The notes: generated from the letters alone by a model not told the origin. 64,000 bases of DNA from Mesorhizobium sp. (GCF_016793485.1 NZ_JAEULZ010000038.1:124001-188000); one strand, 5' to 3'; counted from the first letter of the stretch, positions 46,140 through 55,073 are shown. A program made the numbers and translations.

Positions 46140-47224
46140 CCGCGCATCCCCGCTTGTGCGCCGAGGCGGCGTCCTTCGCCGTCGAAGACAAACAGCGCGT
46201 CATCGGGCCAGCCGAGGCCCACGCGGGCGCCGCGCTGCGTCTCGTGGTTGGGCTCGACCCTGGCGGTCCAGACGAGATCGTCGGCGATACTGACATAGGC
46301 GAGATGCTCGTGGCCGAGGTCCTCGACACGCAGAAGTTCGCCGGACGCCTTGGCCGTTTCTCCGGTGGCGAGGGAAAGCGCTTCCGGCCGCACACCGATC
46401 GATGCTGCCGTCGCGGACCAGTTGCCGGCCACGCCAAGGTCGAGGCCGCCCGGTCCGGTCAGTCGAACGGTTTCCGATCTGGCCGTCGCCGTGACCGGCG
46501 CGAAGTTCATGCGCGGCGCACCAATGAATCCGGCGACGAAACGGTTGGCCGGCTGGCGATAAAGCTCACGAGGCGAGCCGATCTGCTCGATGCGGCCTTC
46601 GTTCAACACGACGATGCGGTCGGCGAGCGTCATCGCCTCCACCTGGTCGTGCGTGACGTAGATCATCGTGGTGCCGAGCTCTTCGTGGAGGCGAGCGATC
46701 TCGACCCGCATTTCCGAACGCAGGTCGGTGTCGAGGTTCGACAGCGGCTCGTCGAACAGGAAGACCTTCGGATGGCGCACGAGCGCGCGGCCGATCGCGA
46801 CGCGCTGCCGCTGTCCACCGGACAGTTGCCGGGGCAGCCGGTCGAGCAGATGGTCGATCTTCAGCATGGAAGCGACCTGCTCGACCTTCGTCCGAATGGC
46901 GGCGCGGCCGATGCCGGTCGTCTCCAGCGCGAAGCCGATGTTGCGCGCGATGTTCATGTGGGGATAAAGCGCATAGGATTGGAACACGAACGCGATGCCG
47001 CGCTCGGAAGCCGGCACCTCGGTCATGTCCTCGCCGTCGATCGCGATCTCGCCGGCCGTTGCCGGTACCAGCCCCGCGATAAGCCTGAGCAGGGTGGACT
47101 TTCCGCAGCCCGAGGGGCCGACGAAAACCACGAACTCGCCATCCGCGATGTCGAGATCGACGTTGCGGATGATGTCCAGCTTGCCAAAGCTCTTGGAAAC
47201 GCCGTGCAGGCTTACCGACCCCAT
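46136..47224 (-). CDS. Sugar ABC importer ATPase (UgpC/MsmK type)
   Basis: The 362-residue protein has Walker A (FVGPSGCGKSTLL), the LSGGQRQRVAIGRALVRHPKVFLFDEPLSNLD signature region and Walker B, the switch His (VTHDQVEAM), and a C-terminal TOBE/OB regulatory domain of about 120 residues. The open frame goes further upstream, but homology starts at MGSVSLHGVSKSFG (ATG 47224), 4 nt after the ROK gene stop. It supplies energy to the MalFG-type permeases. Confidence 0.95.
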   Translation of the reverse strand: MGSVSLHGVSKSFGKLDIIRNVDLDIADGEFVVFVGPSGCGKSTLLRLIAGLVPATAGEIAIDGEDMTEVPASERGIAFVFQSYALYPHMNIARNIGFALETTGIGRAAIRTKVEQVASMLKIDHLLDRLPRQLSGGQRQRVAIGRALVRHPKVFLFDEPLSNLDTDLRSEMRVEIARLHEELGTTMIYVTHDQVEAMTLADRIVVLNEGRIEQIGSPRELYRQPANRFVAGFIGAPRMNFAPVTATARSETVRLTGPGGLDLGVAGNWSATAASIGVRPEALSLATGETAKASGELLRVEDLGHEHLAYVSIADDLVWTARVEPNHETQRGARVGLGWPDDALFVFDGEGRRLGAQAGMRG

Positions 47225-47228
47225 CGCG

Positions 47229-48137
47229 TCAATCCACTTCCGACAGGTCTGCATGAAGTGCTGCGGCGCCGACAATGCCGGCACTCGCATCCAGCGCACT
47301 CGGGAGGATAGTCAGCGACCGGCAATCTTCGGCCCAGATGTAGGCCGGCACCTTGGCCTTCAATCGCCGGAGATAGGCTGGCGACGTCCCGAGGCCGCCA
47401 CCGATCACCACACCATGCGGATCGAACATGTTGATCATCTGCCCGATGTAGCTTGCCAGAGCTTCGGTCGCCTGGTCCAGCAGTTCAGCGGCTTCAGGCC
47501 GATCCTCTGCCTCGACGATCTCACGCGCGGTCTTCTGCTCTCCCGTCCGGCTTTGGAAGACCTCGGCCATGCCATGTCCGGACGAGAAGGCCTCCAGATT
47601 GAAGGCTGAGTTCTCGCCTGTCGCGCCGTCGATCGAAACCAGATCGCTGGATGCGAAGTGGATGGCATAGCCGTTTGCGCCGCGCCGGACCGCGCCACCC
47701 TCGCAAAACGCGAAGCTCAACCCGCTGCCTATCACCAGGAAGGCGAAGCTCGGCAGGATCCGGCCATGTCCGTAGCGCAGTTCGGCCAGCGCGGCTGCCC
47801 GCACGTCGCTTTCCACGATGACCGGGCTGAAGGCGGCAAGCTCCCTGGGCAGGTCGCAATCGCTCCAGTCCGCGATCCAGCGGCTGCGCGGCACGCCGTC
47901 CAGCCGGATCAGCTCCGGCAGGCCGACGCCCAGCCCACGGCAGTCCAGGCCTGCCCCGGCGGCCTTCAACCTGATCGCGTCGGCGCAGCCCGTTATGGCG
48001 TCGATGACTGCCCCGCTATCCTGGTTGCGCGGGGTGGAGACCTCGATGCTGTCAACGAGCCGCCCGGTATCGAGATCGACCAGCCCGGCGGCGATCTTGG
48101 TGCCGCCGACATCGACGCCGATGGCCGTGCGGCTCAT
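47229..48137 (-). CDS. ROK-family sugar kinase-like protein
   Basis: The 302-residue protein has the ROK ATP motif GVDVGGTKIAAGLVD and the catalytic Asp region VIVESDVRAAALAELRYGHG. No HTH precedes it, so it is the kinase type rather than the regulator. The canonical ROK zinc motif is absent. It would phosphorylate the imported sugar before the NagB-like step. It lies inside the importer operon and overlaps the NagB-like gene by 4 nt. Confidence 0.88.
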   Translation of the reverse strand: MSRTAIGVDVGGTKIAAGLVDLDTGRLVDSIEVSTPRNQDSGAVIDAITGCADAIRLKAAGAGLDCRGLGVGLPELIRLDGVPRSRWIADWSDCDLPRELAAFSPVIVESDVRAAALAELRYGHGRILPSFAFLVIGSGLSFAFCEGGAVRRGANGYAIHFASSDLVSIDGATGENSAFNLEAFSSGHGMAEVFQSRTGEQKTAREIVEAEDRPEAAELLDQATEALASYIGQMINMFDPHGVVIGGGLGTSPAYLRRLKAKVPAYIWAEDCRSLTILPSALDASAGIVGAAALHADLSEVD

Positions 48138-48925
48138 GTGCCGGCCGCCTCTTCGTCAGCGAGGATTTCACCGTGGCGGCATTCCGCGACGATGGTTGCC
48201 GGCCAATCGGATTCATATCCCTGGGCGGCGGCCAGCCGCGAAAAGGCCTGCCGTTTACCCTGACCCCAAACGATCATCACGGCCGCCCTCGAGTGTTTGA
48301 AGATCGTGTCGATGCCGACAGTCACGCCGAACGACGGCACCTCGTCCAGGCTGCGGAAGTCTGGGAAGGTCTTCATGTTGTCGACGCGCGTCTCTTCCGC
48401 CAGTGGAACGATGCGACTTCCACTGTCGCGGGCGCTGCCGGCGGGATTGAACGCGATGTGGCCGTCGCTTGCGCCGGAGGCGAGGATGAAGACATCGATG
48501 CCTCCAGCGCTCTCGATGCGGGCGTCGTAAGCTTCAGGCTTGCCCGGATCAGGAAACCAGACCTGGTCCCACGGAATTCGATCCGCTTGCGCGAGACCGG
48601 CGTTTAGGACCGCGATGATCTCGTCGCGCGCGAAACGGCGGCACGAGAAATGGCTTTCGATCGATACATGCGCGAAACCCTGCTCGGTCTTGTCGAGATA
48701 ATCGTCCATCATGACGATGGTGACGTGGGCAAGAGACCTCGGCTTTTCGGCGAGCAGCCGCCCCATCGCCAGGTAAACCGGTCGCGGCGAGCGGCCTCCC
48801 GGGCAGCCGAGCAGGAAACGCTGCCCTGCCATCCGCGCCGCGTCGATCTGCGCGAGCAGGCGGGTCGCGAACGAGACGCCCAGCGTTTCCGCGTCGGGAA
48901 ATATTTTTGGAACGATCCTGCTCAT
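48134..48925 (-). CDS. NagB/6-phosphogluconolactonase-family protein
   Basis: The 263-residue protein has the family's phosphate loop (LLGCPGGRSPRPVYLAMG), VMMDDYLD (catalytic Asp region), HVSIESHF and ASDGHIAFNPAGS with the conserved Asp-Gly-His. It most resembles glucosamine-6-phosphate deaminases but differs from NagB in several loops, so isomerase, deaminase or lactonase activity are all possible. The start is ATG 48925, where family homology begins, giving a 4-nt overlap with the preceding isomerase-like gene. Its context with a ROK kinase suggests an amino-sugar phosphate substrate. Confidence 0.87.
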   Translation of the reverse strand: MSRIVPKIFPDAETLGVSFATRLLAQIDAARMAGQRFLLGCPGGRSPRPVYLAMGRLLAEKPRSLAHVTIVMMDDYLDKTEQGFAHVSIESHFSCRRFARDEIIAVLNAGLAQADRIPWDQVWFPDPGKPEAYDARIESAGGIDVFILASGASDGHIAFNPAGSARDSGSRIVPLAEETRVDNMKTFPDFRSLDEVPSFGVTVGIDTIFKHSRAAVMIVWGQGKRQAFSRLAAAQGYESDWPATIVAECRHGEILADEEAAGT

Positions 48926-49776
48926 TCTGTAACCAGCCTCTTGAGGTAGACGAGGTTTTTTGCGGCGAGCTGTTCCGGGTCGTCGCCGTCCTCGCTCGGA
49001 TCCTGCTCGATCACGCACGGCCCGTCATAGCGCTTTTCTTTGAGGAACGAGATGACTGCCGGGATATCGACCGCTCCTTCCGTCAGAGGGCTCATGACAC
49101 CGGCCGCGAAGGATTCGTTTGGTCCGAGTTCGCCTGCGAGGACACGCGCCCGCACCTTTGGGTCGACGTTCTTCAGATGCATGTAGCCGATGCGCTCCCA
49201 GTTCTTGCGCATGTAGGCGACCGGGTCCTGGTTCCAGAACGCATGGTGGCCGGTGTCGAAGCAGAGGTTGACGTCGGTCTCTTCCAGCAGCCTGTCGATC
49301 TGCGATTCGAATTCCACGCAGGTTCCGACATGCGGGTGGAAGGTAAGCTCGACACCATACGTGTCACGGACATGCGTCTGCGCGTCGCGAACGTAGCCGA
49401 TCATGGTCTTCCATCCGGCCTCGTCGACCACGCCGGGCTGATCCCTAGGATACCACTCGCTTTCGTCCATCAAAACCAGATGTGGTGCATCGAGCGTCGA
49501 GAGAATGATGCCGAGGCTGTCGAGCGATGCCCTGAGTTCCGGCCAGGTACCTGGCGCGGCAAGCGTGTGGACATGTGCGCCGCCTGTCAGCGTTAGCTTG
49601 CGTCGCGCAAGCGCATCCTCGAGCTTTGCCGGTTCGGTCGGCAGGAAACCCAGCGGGCCAAGCTCGGTGGCTTCGTATCCGGCGCGGGCAATGGCGTCGA
49701 GATAGCCGTCCGCCGTGATTGTGTTGCCCATGGGATAGAAGACGCCCCACGAACAGGGCGCGTTGCCGATCAGCAT
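48922..49776 (-). CDS. Sugar phosphate isomerase/epimerase, IolE-like TIM barrel
   Basis: The 284-residue protein matches the AP-endonuclease-2-like TIM-barrel family: IGNAPCSWGVFYPMG at the start is typical of inosose dehydratase IolE, and metal ligands appear in ELTFHPHVGTCVE, LCFDTGHHAFW, YMHLKNVDP and VIEQDPSED. It likely dehydrates or isomerises a keto-sugar or inosose. It follows the binding-protein gene after a 75-nt gap that holds a hairpin. Confidence 0.9.
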   Translation of the reverse strand: MLIGNAPCSWGVFYPMGNTITADGYLDAIARAGYEATELGPLGFLPTEPAKLEDALARRKLTLTGGAHVHTLAAPGTWPELRASLDSLGIILSTLDAPHLVLMDESEWYPRDQPGVVDEAGWKTMIGYVRDAQTHVRDTYGVELTFHPHVGTCVEFESQIDRLLEETDVNLCFDTGHHAFWNQDPVAYMRKNWERIGYMHLKNVDPKVRARVLAGELGPNESFAAGVMSPLTEGAVDIPAVISFLKEKRYDGPCVIEQDPSEDGDDPEQLAAKNLVYLKRLVTE

Positions 49777-49806
49777 CGCGATACTCTTTCAGGAGAAATG
49801 AAGTGC

Positions 49807-49834
49807 GCGGTCGGGCATGTTGGCGCCCGACCGC
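49807..49834 (-). other. Stable hairpin between the binding-protein gene and the rest of its operon
   Basis: GCGGTCGGGC (49807-49816) pairs perfectly with GCCCGACCGC (49825-49834), with an 8-nt loop. On the coding (minus) strand no T-run follows. Such hairpins after binding-protein genes usually protect the upstream mRNA from 3' exonucleases and raise binding-protein levels over permeases; that role is inferred here. Confidence 0.7.
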
Positions 49835-49851
49835 AATTTATTGACGGCGTC

Positions 49852-51117
49852 TTACCACTTGCCGCGTTGCTTGATGGTTTCGAGCTCGCCGGCCAGTCCC
49901 TTCAGCGCAGCGTCGGCTTCCGCTTCACCCGCCAGCACGCCATGAACCGCCGTGTAGAAGGCCTGGGACACGCGGTTGTAGCTTGATCCGGTGATCGCCG
50001 AAGGCCGGCTCGCGCTGTCGGCGAAGGCGGTCTGCGCATCCTTAAGGAATGGGATAGCCTTCAGCACGTCGGCATCTTCGTAAAGCGCCGAGATGGTCGG
50101 GTTGTAGGCGCCCTCGATCGCACGGCGCTTCTGCTCGGCAACGCCGCCCATGTACTTCACGAGGCTGACAGCCGCTTCCTTGTTGGCACTGTATTTGGAC
50201 ACGCCGAGATGCGCCGTGCCCATGCAGCCGCTCGACTTGCCCTCGGGCGTTCCGACAGGAAGATTCGTCACGCCCACCTTGCCGACGAGGGGCTGCCCTT
50301 CGCCCTGCGATGTGCCCCAGACATAGGACCAGTTGCGCAGGAATGCGGCATTGCCGGTTTCGAAGGTGCTGCGCGAAGCCTCCTCGTCATAGTTCAGCAC
50401 GCCAGGAGGGCTGATCGTGTCCACCCAGCCAGCCGCCATCTTGAGCGCTTCCGCCGCCTGCGGATTGTCAATCGTGATGTTTCCGCTGGTGTCGACGATG
50501 GTGCCGCCATTGTAGCTGCCGATCCATTCGATTGCGTCGCAGGTCAGGCCTTCATAGGAGCGGCCTTGCCACGCGTATCCCCACATATCCTTCGCGCCGG
50601 CCGCGCGCTCGCCGTCCTGGATCACCTTTGCGGTTTCGGTGAGCTCGGCCCAGGTCTTCGGCACTGGCTTGCCGTATTTTTCGAGCAGGTCCTTGCGGTA
50701 GAACATCAGGCCCGCATCGACATACCAGGGCAGGGCGACGAATTTGCCGTTCACCGTGCCGGCTTCCACGGTCGAGGGGAAGTGCGCGGCTATGTCTTCC
50801 TTCGAGAGCTCTTCGTTGAGGTCGAGCAGATGGTTCTGCAACAGCCCGATCCAGACCACGTCGAGCAGCAGAACATCAGCGTCCGGCGATTGGGCCGACA
50901 GGAGCTGCTGATAAAGTGGCAGCGCCTCGTCCCATGCCGCTGGCATCTTGTTGATCTTGACCTCGTTGCCGGTCTCCTTGGCCCAGGCGTCGGCCGCGGT
51001 CTTGCACATCTCATATTCAGCGCCGGCCGAAGAGCAGAACAGCGAAACGGTTGCAGCCTGTGCTGGCGCGATCGCCAATCCCGCTGCCAGCGCGGCCAGA
51101 CCGAAAACATGCTTCAT
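49852..51117 (-). CDS. Sugar ABC importer binding protein (family 1, MalE/UgpB type)
   Basis: The 421-residue protein has a signal peptide (MKHVFGLAALAAGLAIAPAQA) and the SBP family 1 layout: VSLFCSSAGAEYEMCKTAADAWAKETG, then DVLLLDVVWIGLL and the FVALPWYVDAGLMFYRKDLL hinge segment. It captures a sugar in the periplasm. Although the frame is open upstream, AGGAGGAC precedes ATG 51117. It heads the importer operon, with a perfect palindrome 44-62 nt upstream. Confidence 0.94.
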   Translation of the reverse strand: MKHVFGLAALAAGLAIAPAQAATVSLFCSSAGAEYEMCKTAADAWAKETGNEVKINKMPAAWDEALPLYQQLLSAQSPDADVLLLDVVWIGLLQNHLLDLNEELSKEDIAAHFPSTVEAGTVNGKFVALPWYVDAGLMFYRKDLLEKYGKPVPKTWAELTETAKVIQDGERAAGAKDMWGYAWQGRSYEGLTCDAIEWIGSYNGGTIVDTSGNITIDNPQAAEALKMAAGWVDTISPPGVLNYDEEASRSTFETGNAAFLRNWSYVWGTSQGEGQPLVGKVGVTNLPVGTPEGKSSGCMGTAHLGVSKYSANKEAAVSLVKYMGGVAEQKRRAIEGAYNPTISALYEDADVLKAIPFLKDAQTAFADSASRPSAITGSSYNRVSQAFYTAVHGVLAGEAEADAALKGLAGELETIKQRGKW

Positions 51118-51160
51118 CAAAAGTCCTCCTTGTTTTTTTGAACCCCGATGGAGAGACCAT

Positions 51161-51179
51161 AAATCCAGCAACTGGATTT
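51161..51179. promoter_or_regulatory. Perfect palindromic operator upstream of the sugar importer operon (site 2)
   Basis: AAATCCAG and CTGGATTT form a perfect 8+8 inverted repeat around CAA. It lies 44 nt before the binding-protein start, where a repressor would block transcription. The half-site AACTGGA also occurs at 43095-43111 next to the ROK regulator gene. Binding by that ROK protein is inferred. Confidence 0.6.
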
Positions 51180-51328
51180 AACAAGCGCAAATTCAAAATG
51201 GTTCATTTGGTTGTTGTGGGGATGTAGTCCACGACAACAGAAATTTCGATCACATGTCATGAGAGGCGTCGGCCTTGAATTGCTTGTCCGAGCAGGTTTG
51301 TGCGCCGTTTTCGATCCAAATCTATGAA

Positions 51329-52243
51329 CTATTTTGGGTTCTTACTATTTTCGGCCTGATGTTGCAGTGCGGAATCCGTCTGGCTGCTGCAGGACTGCAA
51401 GGCAGCCCGATTGCGTTGCCGGTATTCGCCCGGCGACAAACCGGCGCGATTGCTGAAAGCCGTGGTGAACGAACTGACGCTCGAATATCCGACGTTTTGG
51501 GCGACGGCCTCGATGGGCAGATTGTCCTGGCTCAGCAATTCTAGGGCGCGCATCATCCGCACTTCCATGATCAGCGTCTTCAGTCCGAACGAGAACTCTT
51601 CGTGCGACAGGCGCTGCATGGTGCGCGGCGCGAGATGGCAGGCATCGCAGGCGTCCGAAACGGTGGCGTCTTCCAGATGCGCGCTGACATAGTTGATGAA
51701 CGCCCGCATCTCGTCGGATTTTGCCGCCGGAAGCCACAACATCTTGGGATTGGAGAACCATTCCTGGCAGAGGTGCGAAAGCGTTCTGAAAAGCTGCCGC
51801 AAAGTCTCGTCCTGATCGGGCCCTCGCTGAGCCATTGTCAGCATGAGCGCAAGCAGTTCGTGGACGAGGGGATTGGCCTGCGTCACCCAGCAACCGTGGT
51901 GATGCCAGGGGTGATCTTCTGGATCAAGGAAGACCACATGCGCGCGCATCCCGCGCGACGTGCGCAGGTTGAACGGACGGTCGGCCGGAACGAAGATCAT
52001 GTGGTTGGGGATGACGAGCCATCCGCCGGCTCCGCCTTCGACGTCGATCTGGCCGCGCACGACCAGGATCATCTTGTGCATATGGTCGCCTGCGGAGGAT
52101 TCGCTCCAGCGGTTGCAGTCGATGACGGCGATCGAGGGTTCGCGGCGCCCGCGTTCCGAGAAGCGGCGCTCCTCGCCGGGCAGGAGTTTGAACGGCCGCG
52201 TCGTTCGCTCCAGCCTCGCAGCGGTTGTTACACCTCTCGGCAC
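51329..52243 (-). CDS. AraC-family transcriptional regulator
   Basis: The 304-residue protein has an N-terminal cupin-like sensor (DHMHKMILVVRGQIDVEGG, NHMIFVPADRPFNLRT) and a C-terminal double-HTH AraC domain (SDACDACHLAPRTMQRL, then PIEAVAQNVGYSSVSSFTTAFSNRAGLSPGEYR). It starts with GTG 52243 after GGGAGGAACG. It is divergent from the RbsA-type importer genes and likely activates them in response to the imported sugar. A clear inverted repeat lies in the shared promoter region. Confidence 0.92.
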   Translation of the reverse strand: MPRGVTTAARLERTTRPFKLLPGEERRFSERGRREPSIAVIDCNRWSESSAGDHMHKMILVVRGQIDVEGGAGGWLVIPNHMIFVPADRPFNLRTSRGMRAHVVFLDPEDHPWHHHGCWVTQANPLVHELLALMLTMAQRGPDQDETLRQLFRTLSHLCQEWFSNPKMLWLPAAKSDEMRAFINYVSAHLEDATVSDACDACHLAPRTMQRLSHEEFSFGLKTLIMEVRMMRALELLSQDNLPIEAVAQNVGYSSVSSFTTAFSNRAGLSPGEYRQRNRAALQSCSSQTDSALQHQAENSKNPK

Positions 52244-52306
52244 CCGTTCCTCCCTTTATGACCGACGCCCGTTTGCCTGCCGAACCGCCGAAATCTTGGC
52301 GCGGAC

Positions 52307-52330
52307 TGCAAGAATAAGATTGTTCTTGCA
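52307..52330. promoter_or_regulatory. Inverted repeat in the AraC/importer divergent promoter
   Basis: TGCAAGAA (52307-52314) and TTCTTGCA (52323-52330) are perfect inverted copies with an 8-nt spacer. An A/T-rich run (TATTTTTAGAAAAAT) follows immediately. Its place between two divergent genes suggests an operator. AraC proteins usually prefer direct repeats, so another regulator may be involved. Confidence 0.5.
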
Positions 52331-52401
52331 TATTTTTAGAAAAATGGCCAGCATTGTATCACTGTTGAATTCGCGAGCCGTTCTGGGGAGGAGGGCACGT
52401 C

Positions 52402-53952
52402 ATGACGACCGAGGCGGCCCTTGCGCCCGAAGCTGGCGTATCCGATGCCCTGACCATACGGGGGCTCTACAAGACATTTGGCGCGACGAAGGCGGTTCAG
52501 AACGTCGACCTGACGCTGCCGCGCGGCGACATCCTGGCGCTTCTTGGGCAGAACGGCGCCGGCAAGTCCACGCTGGTCAAGATTCTGGCTGGCGTCATCG
52601 CCGCCGACAGTGGCGAAGTCCTGCTCGACGGCAAACCCTACGACCTTCGCCGTGACCGGCATGCGATCGCTTTCGTCCATCAGGATCTCGGCCTGATCGA
52701 ATGGATGACCGTCGCCGAGAACATTGCCATGGCGCAGGGCTTCAACCGACGGTTCGGCCTGATCGACTGGACGCGGGTGGAGGAGCAGGCCCGGCAGTCC
52801 CTGAGAGACATCGCGCCCGCCATCGATCCGCGCAAACGGGTGAGCGACCTGACGCGCACCGAGAAGTCGCTCGTGGCGATCGCCCGCGCGGTGGGTGTGG
52901 GAGCCAGCGTGCTGGTGCTCGACGAACCCACGGCCAGCCTTCCGAAGGACGATGTCGAGGTGCTGTTCTCGGTGCTGCGCGGCCTCAAGAAGCGCGGCGT
53001 CAGCATGATCTACGTCTCGCATCGCCTCGACGAGATTTTCGCCATATCCGATTGTCTGCTCGTGCTGCGCGACGGTCGCGTTGCGGATGCGCGACGCACT
53101 GCGCAATCCAATCCCGAGAGTCTCGTCAGTTCCATCATCGGGCGGGCGCTCGAAAACGCGTTCGTCCGGCCGCCCCGCAAGGAGGCCGAGACCGTACTCG
53201 TCTGCACGGATGTCGCGGGCGAAACCGTCGGTCCCGTATCCTTCTCCGTCAAGCGCGGCGAGATCGTCGGCCTTGTGGGCCTGCGTGGCGCCGGCCATGA
53301 GGTGGTCAGCCGCATTTTGATCGGCGACGAGCCGCAAATCTCCGGAACCGTGACAATTCACGGGAAACCGCTGAACCATTCTTCGCCCGACAAGGCAATC
53401 GCCGGAGGTCTCGGCGTGATCGGCGCCGATCGCCTTGCGGAATCGATCGCGCCTGGCTTGTCCATCCGCGAAAACATGTATCTGAACCCGCTGGCCACTG
53501 GCAGCAGGCTCCTGTCGTGGAGGTCGCCCGCCGCCGAGATCGACGAATGCCGCAATGCCGGTCGCAGCGTCGGGCTGGTTCCGAACGCGCCGGAAGCGCC
53601 GATCGAGAGCCTGTCCGGCGGCAACCAGCAGAAGGTCGTGCTGTCGCGCTGGATCCGCGTCTCGCCGGAAGTTCTCATCCTCGAGGATCCCACCGCGGGC
53701 GTCGACGTCGGCGCCAAGAACGAAATCTACCGCCTGCTCGCCCAACAGTTGGAGGCGGGTCAGGCCATCCTGCTCATCTCCACCGATTTCGAGGAGGTGG
53801 CGGCCATCTGCCATCGCGCCCTCGTGTTCCGCAACGGGAAGATCGAGAGCGAAATCGACGAAGGTGCGATGAGCGTCGAGGCCGTGACGCTTGCCTCGTC
53901 CATGGCGGAAAGTACCTCGCACGGCGTCCCAAATCAGGCTGGAGATCGATAG
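52402..53952 (+). CDS. Sugar ABC importer double ATPase (RbsA/MglA type)
   Basis: The 516-residue protein contains two ABC domains. The first has an intact Walker A (GQNGAGKSTLVKIL), Walker B (LVLDEPTASLP) and switch His (VSHRLDE), though its signature region reads DLTRTEKSLVAIARAV. The second has the usual degenerate Walker A (GLRGAGHEV) with signature SGGNQQKVVLSRW, as is normal for RbsA proteins. It powers import of a monosaccharide-like ligand. GGGGAGGAGGG precedes ATG 52402, and the permease gene starts 5 nt after the stop. Confidence 0.94.
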   Translation: MTTEAALAPEAGVSDALTIRGLYKTFGATKAVQNVDLTLPRGDILALLGQNGAGKSTLVKILAGVIAADSGEVLLDGKPYDLRRDRHAIAFVHQDLGLIEWMTVAENIAMAQGFNRRFGLIDWTRVEEQARQSLRDIAPAIDPRKRVSDLTRTEKSLVAIARAVGVGASVLVLDEPTASLPKDDVEVLFSVLRGLKKRGVSMIYVSHRLDEIFAISDCLLVLRDGRVADARRTAQSNPESLVSSIIGRALENAFVRPPRKEAETVLVCTDVAGETVGPVSFSVKRGEIVGLVGLRGAGHEVVSRILIGDEPQISGTVTIHGKPLNHSSPDKAIAGGLGVIGADRLAESIAPGLSIRENMYLNPLATGSRLLSWRSPAAEIDECRNAGRSVGLVPNAPEAPIESLSGGNQQKVVLSRWIRVSPEVLILEDPTAGVDVGAKNEIYRLLAQQLEAGQAILLISTDFEEVAAICHRALVFRNGKIESEIDEGAMSVEAVTLASSMAESTSHGVPNQAGDR

Positions 53953-53956
53953 ACAC

Positions 53957-55024
53957 ATGCAATCCGTCAAATCGACAGCACTGGAGCCGACCGCCGTCGA
54001 ACTGGAGACGATGTCGACCGGCCAGAAGATCGCCAGGCTCATTCCGGTCTATGGCCTGCTCATCTTCACGGTGCTGCTGATCGTCATCTTCTCGATCCTG
54101 CTGCCCAACACCTTCCCGACGATGCTGAACCTGCGTTCCATTCTCGGCGACAAGGCGATCATTGCAATCCTGTCGCTCGCGGCGATGATCCCGATGGCGG
54201 CAGGGCGCATCGACCTGACGGTCGGATACGGAATCGTGCTCTGGCACATCCTCGCGATCGCGCTCCAGACCAACGTCGGCCTTCCGTGGCCGGCCGTCGT
54301 GGTCATCGTGCTTCTGGCGGGATGTTTCCTTGGACTGCTCAACGGTCTGCTGGTGGAGATTGCGCGCATCGATTCCTTCATCGCGACGCTCGGCACGGGT
54401 ACGGTGCTGTATGCCATCGCCCTCTGGTATACGGAGGGCCGCCAGATCGTCGGCATGCTGCCTCCGGGCTTCACCGGCCTCTATACGTGGCAACCCTTCG
54501 GCATTCCCGTCGTCGCATTCTACGTGCTGGTCATCAGCCTCGTCATGTGGATCGTCATGGAATACACGCCGATCGGCCGCTGCCTCTATGCGATCGGCGC
54601 CAATCCTCGCGCGGCCGAACTGAACGGCATTCCCAACCGGCGCTTCATCATCGGAGCCTTCGTCGCCGCCGGATTGCTGGGGGCGCTTGCCGGCCTCCTG
54701 CTGGCTGCTCGTCTCCGCATCGGTCAGGCAAGCGTCGGCCTCGAATATCTTCTGCCCGCACTGGTAGGCGCGTTCCTGGGATCGACCACCATCCGCCCGG
54801 GTCGGGTCAATGTCTGGGGCACGATCGTCGGCGTGGCGATCCTCGCGGTCGGCATATCCGGCATCCAGCAATTCGGTGGCGCCTTCTACATCGAGCCGCT
54901 TTTCAACGGGGTCACGCTTCTGATCGCCATCGGCCTCGCTGGCTACGCACAGAAGCGTCGCGGTCTCGCCAAGCCTGCGGCGGCACCATCGCCGAGCAAC
55001 GCACATCCGCCAGCCGGCGGATGA
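53957..55024 (+). CDS. Sugar ABC importer permease (RbsC type)
   Basis: The 355-residue protein has about nine or ten membrane segments and the BPD_transp_2 hallmarks: GRIDLTVGYGIVL (usually GGIDLSVG), LLAGCFLGLLNGLLVEIARIDSFIATLGTGTVLYA, and LYAIGANPRAAELNGI, the segment that contacts the ATPase. The upstream open frame overlaps the ATPase gene; ATG 53957 is the sensible start. The C-terminal tail is Pro/Ala rich. Confidence 0.93.
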   Translation: MQSVKSTALEPTAVELETMSTGQKIARLIPVYGLLIFTVLLIVIFSILLPNTFPTMLNLRSILGDKAIIAILSLAAMIPMAAGRIDLTVGYGIVLWHILAIALQTNVGLPWPAVVVIVLLAGCFLGLLNGLLVEIARIDSFIATLGTGTVLYAIALWYTEGRQIVGMLPPGFTGLYTWQPFGIPVVAFYVLVISLVMWIVMEYTPIGRCLYAIGANPRAAELNGIPNRRFIIGAFVAAGLLGALAGLLLAARLRIGQASVGLEYLLPALVGAFLGSTTIRPGRVNVWGTIVGVAILAVGISGIQQFGGAFYIEPLFNGVTLLIAIGLAGYAQKRRGLAKPAAAPSPSNAHPPAGG

Positions 55025-55073
55025 CACAAGTCTTCGCATGTCGCGGAGAAGCATACTTCGGGAGGAGTGAAAC

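Noticed and set aside
46115-46142. Short tandem repeat GCGATCACCCG at the permease start
   Set aside because: Two partial copies inside coding sequence, encoding V-I-A-R twice. It has no array structure and only makes the GTG start ambiguous.
52402-53952. Degenerate second Walker A in the RbsA-type ATPase as a second pseudo-ATPase
   Set aside because: A degraded second Walker A is the normal state of RbsA/MglA proteins, and the first site is intact.
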